Position numbers and translations under genes: made by a program. The notes beneath the pieces are model-generated. The model was not told the DNA's origin. It did not search any database and was given only the letters and a program-made list of their open reading frames with translations. From Bifidobacteriaceae bacterium (lineage in GTDB: Bacteria > Actinomycetota > Actinomycetes > Actinomycetales > Bifidobacteriaceae), in contig JALCQD010000001.1 in the NCBI GenBank assembly GCA_022651005.1, positions 600,366 to 664,365 of the forward strand: a stretch of 64,000 nt of DNA, read 5' to 3'. This document shows positions 44,977 through 54,334 of the stretch, piece by piece; position 1 is the stretch's first letter, and every line of letters starts with the position of its first letter.

Positions 44977-47721
44977 TTACTTGGTGCGCACGAACTTCCA
45001 GTGCTGCGGGGACAAGCCGTTCGAGGTGTAGAGCTGCACCTTCGCTTTGTTCGCCACACGGCCGCTGGCGAGGTCGACCACCACGGAGGTGTTGAGACTC
45101 GACACGAGCTTGTAGGAGCTGCCCACCTTCACGGCAATCCAGCGCTGCGAGTAGATTCCGTTCGCCTTGTACTGCTGCACCACGCCGTGGTTCTGTGCCA
45201 GCGAGGACTTCACATCCAGGCGCTTACCGGAATGCACGTTCGTCAGGATCACGTATCCCTTGGAATCGTGCGTCACCCTCCACTTCTGCGCGGAATTGCT
45301 GGACTTCTTGCTCAGTTGGGCACGCACGCTGTTGGCAGTGGAGTATCCGGAAATGGCCAGCGCATACTTCGAGGTCTTGGAAGGCTCGATGTAGTACGTG
45401 CCATTGGCCAGCGGTGAACGATACTTTGCCGCCATGGGGTCCGAGCCCGCCAGCACTGCGTTGTACGATGCCACCGCCCACTTTTGTGCCTTGGAACCCG
45501 TGTAGGAATAGATCTGTATGCGATTGCTGGCCGTTGCCTTGTCCCCCGGAAGGTCAAGGAACTTGCCGGACTTGGAGCCCACGAAGCCGTAGACGCCGCC
45601 ACCGTAGTTACGGATCATCCAGCGCTGCGAAGGAGCACCGTTGGAGCGGTACTGCCCCACCACGGAATGGTTTGCGGTCTTGCCGCCGGTGACTTCCAGA
45701 TTCTTGCCCGAGCGCATGTTGGCAATGGTGTAGACGCCGTTGCCCGTCTTGGTGAATTTGAAGCGCTGGCCGGCATAGGCATTCCACTTGTACAGCTGGG
45801 CATGAGTGCCGTTCGATTTGGAACCGTGCCAGATTTCGAGGTTCATCTTGGTGTTGAGTGCGGAACGCATAATCATGGGCGTGCCCGTCGCGATTGACGT
45901 GACCGATGCGAAGCCGAACTTTTGCGGGCTATGCGCATTGGGGGTGAAGAGCTGAACCTTTGTCCCGTCTGCCTTCTTGCCACCGGAGATGTCAAGCGCC
46001 CAGTTTCCCAGCGCGGATTGCAGAACATAGCCTGCGCCCGTGTCTCGGATGAACCAGCGCTGGCACTTGGATCCGTTGCTCTGATACTGCTGCACCACCA
46101 CGTTGTTTTTGGCTTTTCCGCCCTTCACGTCGAGCATCTTGCCCGAGCGAACGTTGCGGATGGCGTAGGAACCATTCGACTGGCGTGTGAAGTCAAATTG
46201 CTGATACGTTGCACCGTTACCGCCACGCAGTTCCATCGCCGCGGAGTTTCCGGTCGATCCTGACCTTGTGGAAATGCTCGAGGAGTCCTTCACGTAGGCG
46301 TTGATGTAGTAGCGCCCGTTGGGGAGTGTGGTGAGCGGGAACTGGGAGAGATTGACACCCGTGGCCGCTGCCTTTGCCACACCGAAGGCGTTGAGATCAA
46401 CACTGCCGGAGATGCCCGCGATCTTCCCGCTGGAGGAATACTGCCACCCGCGGTCGTTCGTGGAAAAGCTCGTGAAGCCCATCCTCGGACCGTAGTCGGC
46501 AACCCACCGGGTGCGCGAGCGAATGCTGGAACTGTTGAGAGCCGTGTTGAGCCACGACGTGTACGAATACACGCTGAGGTTCTTGTAGCCCGACGCCTGC
46601 ATCTTGGCGTACCACGTATTCACGAGAGAAGTATTTTTGGAAGCGCTCGTGGGCGCGGAAGAGCCGCCGGAAGTCCAGTTTTCAAGATCGTAGAACACCG
46701 GATACTTCAGCGTCGAGGCGCTCGCACCCGCCGATTTGAGCATGGACACCAGCTTCGTGGCTTCCGTTGATGCACCTGTGGTTGTGCTCGCGTAAGAATA
46801 GAGGTAGATGCCGAAAGGAATACCAAGGCGCTTGCATTCCGAAATATTGCGCTTGGCCTGCGTATCCCAGTATCCGCCGCCATAACCGATGCGAATAATG
46901 GCACCCTGCACCCCGGCGGCCTTGGCTTTAGACCAGTTGATGGTTCCCTGCCACTGCGAGACGTCAACTACACCCTTCGCCTGCTGGACGAACAGCGATC
47001 CACCCTTCTGGAAAAAGGCTGCTGAATTGTTATATGTGCCCCAGTAGGCGCCGTACTGGTTGTTCTGGAGCTTTGCCTCAGTCACTGTTGCGGTATCCGT
47101 AGCCGCTGCGGCATCAGATTCAGTGGCGTCCTCTGCGACAGCAGACGACACCATCGCTGCATTGGTCACCGCTCCGCTGGTTGTGGCAGCCGCTATGCTC
47201 GTGGTGCCATCAGCACTATGAGTGCTGTCAGCATTGTCAACGGCGTCGCGTACATCCTCGACGCTCACGGGAATGAACGACTTTCCGTTGGTTTTGGCGA
47301 GCGGATCGGGAGGCGTATCTTCCGTACCCACGATTTCGGGATCCGTGACCTTTTTTCCACTCGTCGCGCTGACGAGTGTGCCATCTTTCTTCTGCACATA
47401 ATCGGGAGAAACGTATGTCGAGCTATCGGGCAATGAACTAGAAACCGTATCCGGAAGATTCTCGCTCGGGTTATCGGGGAAAGTATCAGATACTGCTGCG
47501 CTCGTTGCGGCGCCGCTATCCGTGCCTTGTTCGTTGATCTGATCTGAATCCTGGCTCGATGCCGCTGAATATGCTGCCGCAGTGGTGTCTACCGAAGTAC
47601 TCGCTGCGCTTCCCGAACCAAGACCAGCGGCTGACGAGGATGAACATCCCGCAACCGTCACCAGTAAACTGGCTGCCACAACAAGCGCTGTCGAAGCATG
47701 AAGTGCCTTCGGAATGTGCAT
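44977..47721 (-). CDS. GH25 muramidase lipoprotein with ricin-type lectin repeats
   Basis: The 914-residue precursor has a signal peptide with lipobox VAGC at about residue 26, so it is membrane-anchored. A Ser/Ala/Asp-rich spacer covers about 27-235. A GH25 lysozyme domain starts at DVSQWQG (Asp253) and has AIIRIGYGGG and a catalytic KYPVFYDLE segment. From about residue 490 to the end there are many ricin-B-like repeats (SGKMLDVKGG, CQRW, SGKNLEVTGG, SQRW, SGKRLDVKSS) forming several beta-trefoils. It should cut peptidoglycan while binding glycan. Lipid anchoring plus lectin repeats is unusual for a GH25 enzyme. It may remodel the wall where the polymer is attached. Confidence 0.85.
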   Translation of the reverse strand: MHIPKALHASTALVVAASLLVTVAGCSSSSAAGLGSGSAASTSVDTTAAAYSAASSQDSDQINEQGTDSGAATSAAVSDTFPDNPSENLPDTVSSSLPDSSTYVSPDYVQKKDGTLVSATSGKKVTDPEIVGTEDTPPDPLAKTNGKSFIPVSVEDVRDAVDNADSTHSADGTTSIAAATTSGAVTNAAMVSSAVAEDATESDAAAATDTATVTEAKLQNNQYGAYWGTYNNSAAFFQKGGSLFVQQAKGVVDVSQWQGTINWSKAKAAGVQGAIIRIGYGGGYWDTQAKRNISECKRLGIPFGIYLYSYASTTTGASTEATKLVSMLKSAGASASTLKYPVFYDLENWTSGGSSAPTSASKNTSLVNTWYAKMQASGYKNLSVYSYTSWLNTALNSSSIRSRTRWVADYGPRMGFTSFSTNDRGWQYSSSGKIAGISGSVDLNAFGVAKAAATGVNLSQFPLTTLPNGRYYINAYVKDSSSISTRSGSTGNSAAMELRGGNGATYQQFDFTRQSNGSYAIRNVRSGKMLDVKGGKAKNNVVVQQYQSNGSKCQRWFIRDTGAGYVLQSALGNWALDISGGKKADGTKVQLFTPNAHSPQKFGFASVTSIATGTPMIMRSALNTKMNLEIWHGSKSNGTHAQLYKWNAYAGQRFKFTKTGNGVYTIANMRSGKNLEVTGGKTANHSVVGQYRSNGAPSQRWMIRNYGGGVYGFVGSKSGKFLDLPGDKATASNRIQIYSYTGSKAQKWAVASYNAVLAGSDPMAAKYRSPLANGTYYIEPSKTSKYALAISGYSTANSVRAQLSKKSSNSAQKWRVTHDSKGYVILTNVHSGKRLDVKSSLAQNHGVVQQYKANGIYSQRWIAVKVGSSYKLVSSLNTSVVVDLASGRVANKAKVQLYTSNGLSPQHWKFVRTK

Positions 47722-47874
47722 AAGGACTCTTTCTCCTGATTCCGGTGCCTCTCACAACACCGGTGAATACCTCATAAGCCTAAAAGTGACTTATGAACAA
47801 ACGGAGAGTATCCCCGCGTTTATGCGAAATCTGCAAAACTCAACACACAACGTCGCCTTCTGCACACAGAACGT

Positions 47875-49584
47875 TCAAACGTACTTCTGAAGGGTATCGA
47901 GGAAAAGGTCTTCGTAATTGCGTCCCTCAGGCGTTTCCGAGAGGTAATACTTCTTGAGATCCGCTCGCGTGGCGCTCATCGGATCCTCGGATTCAATGAG
48001 GGTGAGAACAGAATCCACATCACGAGCCGAACCATTCGTGAGATCCACCACATAACTCGCCTTGGACAACGGGAAGTCTCTCTCGAAGTCCTCTCTCGTG
48101 TCTGAGACGTTCATCATCACCGTGGGCTTGAGCGAATAAAGGTAGTCTGCAGGAACGCTCGATACATCGGAAATCAGCATATCCGACGCGTTGAAGCACT
48201 CATTGATACTGATGTCGCTCTCGGCCGCTGCACCGAAGACGTGATGCTCACCATGGGCATTACGCTGCTTCAAAGTCTCCTGAATGCGGTCGCGAATCTT
48301 TGCGAGCTGCGGATTCTTATTCGTCATGGGGTGCGATCGGAAAATGACGCGATAACCGTGCTTCAGCAAAATCGAAATGATTTCTTCGCCTTGGAAAAGC
48401 GAGGAATATTGGGAGTCACTCACCCAGCCCGCCCAGGTAGGCGCGTACAAAACCGTTGGCGGCTCATCGGCAGCCTTTGCCTTCTGTGCTACCGGGAAAG
48501 GCTCCGCCGCGACTGCAACCTCAGCAAGCTGAGGGCGCCCCACAATCTCAAACTGCTCAGGAACAACGTAAATGCCATGGTTCGTGAAACGATCGATGGC
48601 TGCTTGCCCAGCCACAAAATTCTTGTCATACATGCGCATGACGGGCGAATAGCTCGCCACCTTGTCGGAATCACCGTGATTGAGCATGATGTGCGTGTAC
48701 TGGGGGAAACGCACCATCTGCATGTTGTTGAGCGCGGTGTTGACATACAGCATGGTCTTCAGCGAGGGCGTGAAAGTGTTCTCAATATCCTTGAATCGAC
48801 GGCAATAGACAATAGGAACGTTCGTCATCGACGGCAGATCTTCAAAACTGCCGCGGTTGCGGGTAACAACGAAATACGGCTTACCGAGTCGATCCAACAG
48901 ATCGAACCACATCTTCACCTGATATAACTGCGTTCGGTCGGTTCCGAAAAACAGCATGAACGTCGGCTTTGATTCATCAAGCGCCTCCATAATGCGCTGC
49001 GCCGTTTTCTCGTATTCTCTCTCGTTGATGTGCCCCAGAATCCAATTCGCAATCGTGAAGCCCCATACGGCCGCAATAAGAAGCGCCGCAATGATCGCCG
49101 GGATCAAGTATCCTGCCCAACCGAAAAACAGCATCGCCGCGGGAACTATGTAGCCGAGTTGTCCCGTGAACGGCTCGTGGTAAGTGGCCCCGATGCCGGG
49201 AATATTCTCACCAGCAAGATCCATCTTGCCCGCAAGACGCGTTGTAAAAGGCTGGCATCCCAGAGCCAGCGCGAAAAGCACTCCGGCGCAGGTGACCCAC
49301 AGAGAATGATCAAGCGCCAGTGCCCCTACCAGGCACACAGAAAAATAGGCGATATCATCGCGCACGCTCCACTTGAAACCGTGGAAGTGGGTATCGACCA
49401 AATGGAAGAACGACGACACCGCCACCAAACACGTCACCGCTATGCCAAAAACGATGTGCTCCGTCGACACCACTGTCGCAATAACACATGCGATGGCGAA
49501 AACATCGGTAATAATTTCTATTTCCGCATTACGCTGCAGTGTTTTGAAATGCCCAAGGGCGCGCCCGTATGCTCGTTGAATCAC
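47875..49584 (-). CDS. CDP-glycerol glycerophosphotransferase family protein with N-terminal membrane domain
   Basis: The 569-residue protein has about five to six hydrophobic helices in residues 20-180. A GT-B type TagB/TarF/TagF-like domain follows. The domain includes LNHGDSDK, TVLYAPTWAG, VIFRSHPMTNKN and ASDMLISDVSSVPADYL, matching the acceptor His and CDP-binding motifs of this family. It would transfer glycerol- or ribitol-phosphate from CDP-polyol to a membrane glycan. The fused membrane region is atypical for Bacillus-type enzymes, which attach by amphipathic helices. It lies next to the tRNA-Ser that marks the end of the envelope region. Confidence 0.85.
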   Translation of the reverse strand: MIQRAYGRALGHFKTLQRNAEIEIITDVFAIACVIATVVSTEHIVFGIAVTCLVAVSSFFHLVDTHFHGFKWSVRDDIAYFSVCLVGALALDHSLWVTCAGVLFALALGCQPFTTRLAGKMDLAGENIPGIGATYHEPFTGQLGYIVPAAMLFFGWAGYLIPAIIAALLIAAVWGFTIANWILGHINEREYEKTAQRIMEALDESKPTFMLFFGTDRTQLYQVKMWFDLLDRLGKPYFVVTRNRGSFEDLPSMTNVPIVYCRRFKDIENTFTPSLKTMLYVNTALNNMQMVRFPQYTHIMLNHGDSDKVASYSPVMRMYDKNFVAGQAAIDRFTNHGIYVVPEQFEIVGRPQLAEVAVAAEPFPVAQKAKAADEPPTVLYAPTWAGWVSDSQYSSLFQGEEIISILLKHGYRVIFRSHPMTNKNPQLAKIRDRIQETLKQRNAHGEHHVFGAAAESDISINECFNASDMLISDVSSVPADYLYSLKPTVMMNVSDTREDFERDFPLSKASYVVDLTNGSARDVDSVLTLIESEDPMSATRADLKKYYLSETPEGRNYEDLFLDTLQKYV

Positions 49585-49765
49585 TGTTCGATTCTATAGA
49601 ATGCCCTCCCCTAAATCACCACAGAGTGTGCACGATTTGGTAAGAATGCTCTGAAGTATGAGCATCACGAAGGCTCCTGCCGCCACCCGCTCGTTCCTTC
49701 CCGCCATGCAGCGGCTGTATCCGGTGTGTTTTTCCCCCGCCTGTGGTAACCTAACAAAGTTGTTC

Positions 49766-49850
49766 GGAGGATTCGCCTAGTGGTCTATGGCGCACGCTTG
49801 GAAAGCGTGTTGGGTTCACGCCCTCACGAGTTCGAATCTCGTATCCTCCG
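49766..49850 (+). tRNA. tRNA-Ser (GGA), probable integration site
   Basis: The 85-base tRNA has acceptor arms GGAGGAT and ATCCTCC with discriminator G. The anticodon loop TTGGAAA lies in stem CACGC/GCGTG, with anticodon GGA. There is a long variable arm and the T-loop GTTCGAATC. An integrase gene starts 200 bases downstream, so the 3' half is a likely attachment site. No second copy of the 3' end was found in the window. Confidence 0.96.
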
Positions 49851-49855
49851 CTCTC

Positions 49856-49888
49856 AGGGTTTCGATTGAAGGATCGGAACCCTTTTTG
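49856..49888 (+). terminator. Terminator after tRNA-Ser
   Basis: AGGGTTTCGAT pairs imperfectly with ATCGGAACCCT and is followed by TTTTTG. Confidence 0.75.
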
Positions 49889-50049
49889 CATGCGGGTTTT
49901 GGCCTAATTCTAGGCGATTCTAACGGCATCGGTCCGAAATGTCACATGCGTAACGCAGCTTAAAGCGACATAAAATGTAGTAAACTAGTGGGTAAATAAG
50001 TAGGTGATTTTCCCACACATTAATCGTTACCCACTTAAAGGAGGCTGAC

Positions 50050-51519
50050 ATGACTACACCACGAGTCAAAGTCAGTAGACGGCAACGTCGGAGTAACGGC
50101 AGAATGATAGAGAAAACCAGTAAACGAGGTGAAAGAACCTACCGATACATTGAGTGCTCCTATTTGACACCTTTGTGGGCTTTTGAGAAGTGGCCGAATC
50201 TTCCCAAGCGCCAATATAAAACATTTCGGCTTGAACAAGAATATGACGCCAGAGCATGGATAGATGCTGAAATTCAATCTATTGAGAACAATACTTGGAT
50301 CCCTCCGCAAATTGTGAGGTCACGCGAGCGCATCCATTCCATCCCCTTCTCGGAATACGCAACTGATTACGTTGAAAATCATCACAAACGCAATGGCGAA
50401 CCAATACAAGAAACAACAAAGAACAAGTACCGCGAATACCTTCGCCTGTATCTTTTGCCCACTTTCGGCAATAAAGAAATGTCCTCAGTTACTTCGGAGG
50501 ATGTGCAACGTTGGTACGACGCTTTTCCAATTAGAAAAGGCGGACATGGGGCCAGCGCTCGCAAGCACGTTTATGAACTCTTGTCTGGGATCTTCGCTCA
50601 GGCCCGTACCAAGCCTATTAACAGCAGCGGTGAGACCTTGATTAAGATCAATCCCTGTTCATTCACGATTGCTCGCCCGCAACGGAGGAAAGAACCCGTA
50701 ATAGCCGAGCCGGAAGAATTGGATGTGATTTATAACGCCATGCCACAGTGGTTGCAGCTATCTGTGTATTTGTGCGGTGTGATGGGGTTGCGAGAGGGTG
50801 AATGTCTGGGATTGCAGCGCAAAGATTTCGAACTAGACACCGAAACACCAATGCTGCATATTGAACGAAGCGCGAAGGAAGTGGTGAAGAATGATCACAG
50901 ACTTGTGGTTCTTGGCACTACGAAAACGCAAACAAGCGTCAGAGATTTGGATATCCCGGTCTTTCTGCTTGAACACATAAAGAAGCACCTTGAAATATTT
51001 GTGGAAGATGATCCGGATTCGCCAGTCTTCACAGCACCTCGGACAGGAGGGCTAGTCAAACAGCAGACGGTCAGAAATACTTGGTACAGAGCCATCAGGA
51101 GCGTCCCAAGACTTGCTGGTATGCGATTCTATGATCTAAGGCATACAGCACTCAGTAAGGCTGTCGAAGCAGGCGCGTCGCTCGGCACGGTCAAGAACAT
51201 GGCAGGGCATGCAATCGACTCGACCGCATTCAACTACCAGCATGAGAGCCAGTCCAATCGAGAGCAAACGTTGAGGAACATCAACGCTGCCTTCAGTGGT
51301 AAGGATCAAGGCGAAAACACCTCCGCTGAGATCCGAGCCAAGACACACCTCAAGGATATTCTCGCCACACTCGACATGCTCTCTGATGATAAGCGACGTG
51401 AGGTCATGGCGGCCTTGCCGTCTGATGTTTTGGCCGAGGTGATTTCACATGACGTACGTGCAGCGGTTCAGGTGCGCTCCGAGGTTTCTGACCAAGAGGA
51501 CTCTGCCAATCTCGAATAG
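50050..51519 (+). CDS. int: Tyrosine-type site-specific integrase
   Basis: The 489-residue recombinase has an N-terminal arm-binding domain, then a SAM-like core-binding domain at about 95-200 (ETTKNKYREYLRLYLLPTFG, a typical phage-integrase core). The catalytic domain has Arg248 in GLREGE, RHT with Arg364 and His365 in FYDLRHTA, GHA, and Tyr396 in FNYQHES. It is downstream of tRNA-Ser, as for integrative elements. A 70-residue C-terminal extension beyond the Tyr is longer than usual and ends acidic. The gene is moderately A+T-rich compared with the left part of the window. An AAGGAGG site precedes the ATG. Confidence 0.92.
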   Translation: MTTPRVKVSRRQRRSNGRMIEKTSKRGERTYRYIECSYLTPLWAFEKWPNLPKRQYKTFRLEQEYDARAWIDAEIQSIENNTWIPPQIVRSRERIHSIPFSEYATDYVENHHKRNGEPIQETTKNKYREYLRLYLLPTFGNKEMSSVTSEDVQRWYDAFPIRKGGHGASARKHVYELLSGIFAQARTKPINSSGETLIKINPCSFTIARPQRRKEPVIAEPEELDVIYNAMPQWLQLSVYLCGVMGLREGECLGLQRKDFELDTETPMLHIERSAKEVVKNDHRLVVLGTTKTQTSVRDLDIPVFLLEHIKKHLEIFVEDDPDSPVFTAPRTGGLVKQQTVRNTWYRAIRSVPRLAGMRFYDLRHTALSKAVEAGASLGTVKNMAGHAIDSTAFNYQHESQSNREQTLRNINAAFSGKDQGENTSAEIRAKTHLKDILATLDMLSDDKRREVMAALPSDVLAEVISHDVRAAVQVRSEVSDQEDSANLE

Positions 51520-51530
51520 AAAGCGCTAAG

Positions 51531-51728
51531 TCAGTCGGCTTCCTTTGAGACAGCCTCAAACGGTGCAGCTGGTGACAAGTTCAGCGCACCACATATATCA
51601 AGAATCTTGTCAAAACTCACCGACTGCTCCCCTCGCTCGATCCGCCCCATGTACGAACGGTCGAGCTGGGCATCATTAGCCAGCCGTTCCTGACGATGAC
51701 GCCCGGATTTTTGCGCAGTTTTGAAGTG
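51531..51728 (-). pseudogene. Truncated XRE-type helix-turn-helix regulator
   Basis: On the minus strand a frame without start codon ends at 51531. It encodes QERLANDAQLDRSYMGRIER, then GEQSVSFDKILDICGALNLS and a short tail. This is the helix-turn-helix of an XRE/Cro-like repressor. The N-terminal first helix is missing because the IS256-family element starts inside the gene near 51706. The regulator probably belonged to the integrative element, so its loss could affect control of that element. Confidence 0.75.
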
Positions 51729-53032
51729 GTGGGAACACAGCCCGTCCCATGTGTACGATTTTCAATCGCTGAAAGAGAAAACCGATTGGAAAGCAGGTAC
51801 GGGTCATGCCCAAGCATATTTTACAGGTGAACCAACCCATGTTCGAGACCGAACTCGACCAGATGGTGTCCGAGAAGGTCACCGAGATCCTCAACCGGAT
51901 GCTGGACGCCGAGGCCGACGAGATCACGGGTGCCGCCCGATATGAGCGTTCCGGTGGCAGGAAGGCGTATCGGGCCGGTCATTACGGGCGAGATCTGACC
52001 GTCAAGGCCGGGAAAATGGCAGTGAGGGTGCCGAAGCTGAAGGGCGCCCTGTTCGAGTCGGCGGTCATCGAACGCTACCGGAGGCGGGAGGAGTCGGTCG
52101 AGGAAGCCCTGATTGACATGTATCTGGCGGGCGTGTCCACGCGTCGCGTCGATGACATCGGCCAGGCCTTGTGGGGCGAGCGGATGCCGTCGCAGACCCT
52201 GTCGGACCGGTTGAAGAAAGTATATGTCCGGATCGACCAGTGGCGGCAGCGCCCGTTGCAACAGCCCTACCCGTATGTGTTCATGGACGGCGTGTGGCAC
52301 AAGCGTTCGTGGGGCGGCGCCGTGGAGAACGTGAGCATACTGGTCGCGATCGGCATCGGGTCGGACGGGCACCGGGAGGCGGTCGGCGTGGCGGAGGGTA
52401 TGAAGGAGGATTCGGCGAGTTGGAACAGCTTCGTCTCCTCGCTCATCTCGCGTGGGCCTGCCGGCGTGCGCCTGGTGACCGGCGACCGGTGCGCCGGACT
52501 GGTGAACACCGTCAGTGGACTCCTGCCACAGGCCCGCTACCAGCGGTGCATGGTGCATTTCATGCGCAACGTGCTCGCCAAGGTTTCCCCTCGTCACACC
52601 CGGTGGGCCGCAGACGCGCTCAAGGCCGTGTTCGCCATGGAATCACGCGACTCGGCCCTGGCCAAGGCCGAGCAGGTCGCCGTCGAGATGGAATCCAGGA
52701 AACTCAAGGAGGCCGCCACCCGCCTCAGGGAAGGCATCAACGAGACCACCACGTACCTGCTGGACGACTATCCCGTCGAGCATCGCCGGCGCATCCGCAC
52801 CAACAACATGATCGAACGATTGAACCGGGAGATCCGCAGGAGAACCCGCGTCGTGGGCGCTTTCCCCGACGGCAGGAGCGCCCTGATGCTCATCAGCGCA
52901 AGAATCCGATACGTCACCGCCAACGACTGGTCCACCCGCCGCTACCTGGACATGTCCCGACTGCACGACACCATACAGGAAGCGAACTGAACATCGCATG
53001 CAGAACGACAACACCAAAAGTGCGCAAGAACT
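51706..53032 (+). mobile_element. IS256-family insertion sequence
   Basis: About 1.33 kb bounded by imperfect inverted repeats. The left end reads GATTTTTGCGCAGTTTTG, and the reverse complement of the right end reads GAGTTCTTGCGCACTTTTG. One transposase gene fills it. The flanks show no obvious 8-base target duplication, and the rest of the interrupted XRE gene is not on the right side, so the right flank has been rearranged since insertion. Confidence 0.8.
51806..52990 (+). CDS. IS256-family transposase
   Basis: The 394-residue transposase starts MPKHILQVNQPMFETELDQM. It has the mutator-type DDE catalytic residues in YVFMDGVWHK (first Asp), VRLVTGDRCAGL (second Asp) and TNNMIERLNREIRRR (Glu). 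It also has the RYQRCMVHFMRNVLA block containing the conserved Cys-His pair. Full length and no interruption suggest that it is active. It is visibly richer in G+C than the adjacent IS982 remnant and ABC genes. Confidence 0.93.
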   Translation: MPKHILQVNQPMFETELDQMVSEKVTEILNRMLDAEADEITGAARYERSGGRKAYRAGHYGRDLTVKAGKMAVRVPKLKGALFESAVIERYRRREESVEEALIDMYLAGVSTRRVDDIGQALWGERMPSQTLSDRLKKVYVRIDQWRQRPLQQPYPYVFMDGVWHKRSWGGAVENVSILVAIGIGSDGHREAVGVAEGMKEDSASWNSFVSSLISRGPAGVRLVTGDRCAGLVNTVSGLLPQARYQRCMVHFMRNVLAKVSPRHTRWAADALKAVFAMESRDSALAKAEQVAVEMESRKLKEAATRLREGINETTTYLLDDYPVEHRRRIRTNNMIERLNREIRRRTRVVGAFPDGRSALMLISARIRYVTANDWSTRRYLDMSRLHDTIQEAN

Positions 53033-53137
53033 CAGGCACTACCTGAATATCGATTGGAAGATTTAATAGGCATAATAAAAGACTCCTTTGAAATAATTAT
53101 AGCGAACAAGTTGTCCGTAATTACATCATAAGAGCCA

Positions 53138-53452
53138 TTGGCGGATAAAGGCTACGTTAGTACAAAATTGAAGCAGGCTTGTCACGCCATCGGCGTAGAT
53201 TTATGGACTCCTTCAAAGAAAAATCAGAAAGCAAATGATACTATCGACAACAGCTTATTAAGGAAATTTCGGAAGAAAGTAGAAACCGTTATTTCCAGTT
53301 TAAGTTTAATAGGTGTTCAAAACTTTAAAAATCGATCTCTGGCGGGGTTTGAAGCACGTTTAGAAGCAATTCTATTGACCTATAGCTTTATGCTGAAAAA
53401 GGCGCAGGTCAGCGTTTCTGGAACACTTAGATATTCACTTGGTCGTTTTTAA
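53138..53452 (+). pseudogene. C-terminal remnant of an IS982-family transposase
   Basis: About 104 codons survive, beginning LADKGYVSTKL. The third catalytic acid is probably in the RKKVETVISSL segment, and the family tail SLAGFEARLEAILLTYSF follows. A stop codon lies just upstream in frame and no start is present. The A+T-rich sequence is Firmicutes-like. It adjoins the A+T-rich ABC transporter genes and probably arrived with them. Confidence 0.75.
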
Positions 53453-53525
53453 AATTAACTAGCACAACGGGTTTTACTATATACACAGAATCAACACACC
53501 GAATAGATGAGTGGTTAAATCAATA

Positions 53526-53600
53526 AAAAACTATCCACGACACTGATTTGCTTAATCCAACAATTCTAGTTTGGAAAGTTATCTGTCGTGCATAGTTTTT
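53526..53600 (-). terminator. Long inverted repeat at the end of the A+T-rich ABC operon
   Basis: AAAAACTATCCACGACA (53526-53542) pairs with TGTCGTGCATAGTTTTT (53584-53600) with two mismatches around a 41-base loop. It touches the stop codon of the ATPase gene. It may be the operon terminator or an IS end. Confidence 0.5.
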
Positions 53601-54324
53601 ATTTTTTCGAATTTTCATTGTCTTCTTCATGGGCATATTTTTGCTTTATTTTTTCCGCATCTTTTTCAACCATCAGCCCATCTCTAATTTCAATAATCCG
53701 GTCACAGTACTGAACCAAGCGAATGTCGTGTGTCACCATGATGATCGCTTTGTTTTTTTCCTTTGATTCTTTAGCCAAAATTTCTACAACTTCAAAAGCT
53801 CGTTCTGAGTCCAAGCTAGCGGTTGGTTCATCTGCCAAAATAATTGTAGGATCATTATATAACGCACGTGCAATCGCCACACGCTGACGTTCTCCGCCTG
53901 ACAATTCCTCTGGATATTTTTTTACCAACTTAGAAACTCCTAGTTGATCAAATAATTTATCTTTCGATAAGTGCTGTTCCTTGCTACTAATTTTATCGAC
54001 CAATTTCAGCTGATTTTCGACACTTAAAAACGGAATCAAATTTGAAGCTTGCAAGATAAAGCCAATTTTTTTAAACCTCAACTTGGCCCGCGTTATTTCT
54101 TTTTCTTCACTAAAGTTTTCACCGTTGATTTTAACTTGACCCTCAGTAGGTGACTGTAGTCCCCCTGCAAGCGTAAGAAAGGTACTTTTTCCTGAACCAG
54201 AAGGGCCAATTATTGCGACAAATTCGCCTTTTTCAACTTTGAAATTTGTTGTTTTTAATGCTTCGATTGTTGTGTCGCCGTCTTTGAACTGTTTTTTAAC
54301 ATCAATGAATTCTATTGCGCTCAC
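53599..54324 (-). CDS. ABC transporter ATP-binding protein of Firmicutes type (HrtA-like)
   Basis: The 241-residue ATPase has Walker A GPSGSGKST near residue 40. The Q-loop region is FILQASNLIPFL, the signature LSGGERQR near 140, Walker B TIILADEPTASLD and the switch MVTHD. DEPTASLD and length fit the MacB/LolD/HrtA group. Base composition is strongly A+T-rich, unlike the host chromosome, and codon use is Firmicutes-like, so it is a recent acquisition. It lies 10 bases after the permease gene. The permease-ATPase order matches the lactococcal heme exporter HrtBA, but other substrates are possible. Confidence 0.88.
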   Translation of the reverse strand: MSAIEFIDVKKQFKDGDTTIEALKTTNFKVEKGEFVAIIGPSGSGKSTFLTLAGGLQSPTEGQVKINGENFSEEKEITRAKLRFKKIGFILQASNLIPFLSVENQLKLVDKISSKEQHLSKDKLFDQLGVSKLVKKYPEELSGGERQRVAIARALYNDPTIILADEPTASLDSERAFEVVEILAKESKEKNKAIIMVTHDIRLVQYCDRIIEIRDGLMVEKDAEKIKQKYAHEEDNENSKK

Positions 54325-54334
54325 ACTATCACTC

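Noticed and set aside
52171..53046. A 291-codon open frame overlapping the IS256 transposase in another frame
   Set aside because: It is Arg/Gly/His-rich alternative-frame sequence; the transposase frame contains all the catalytic motifs.
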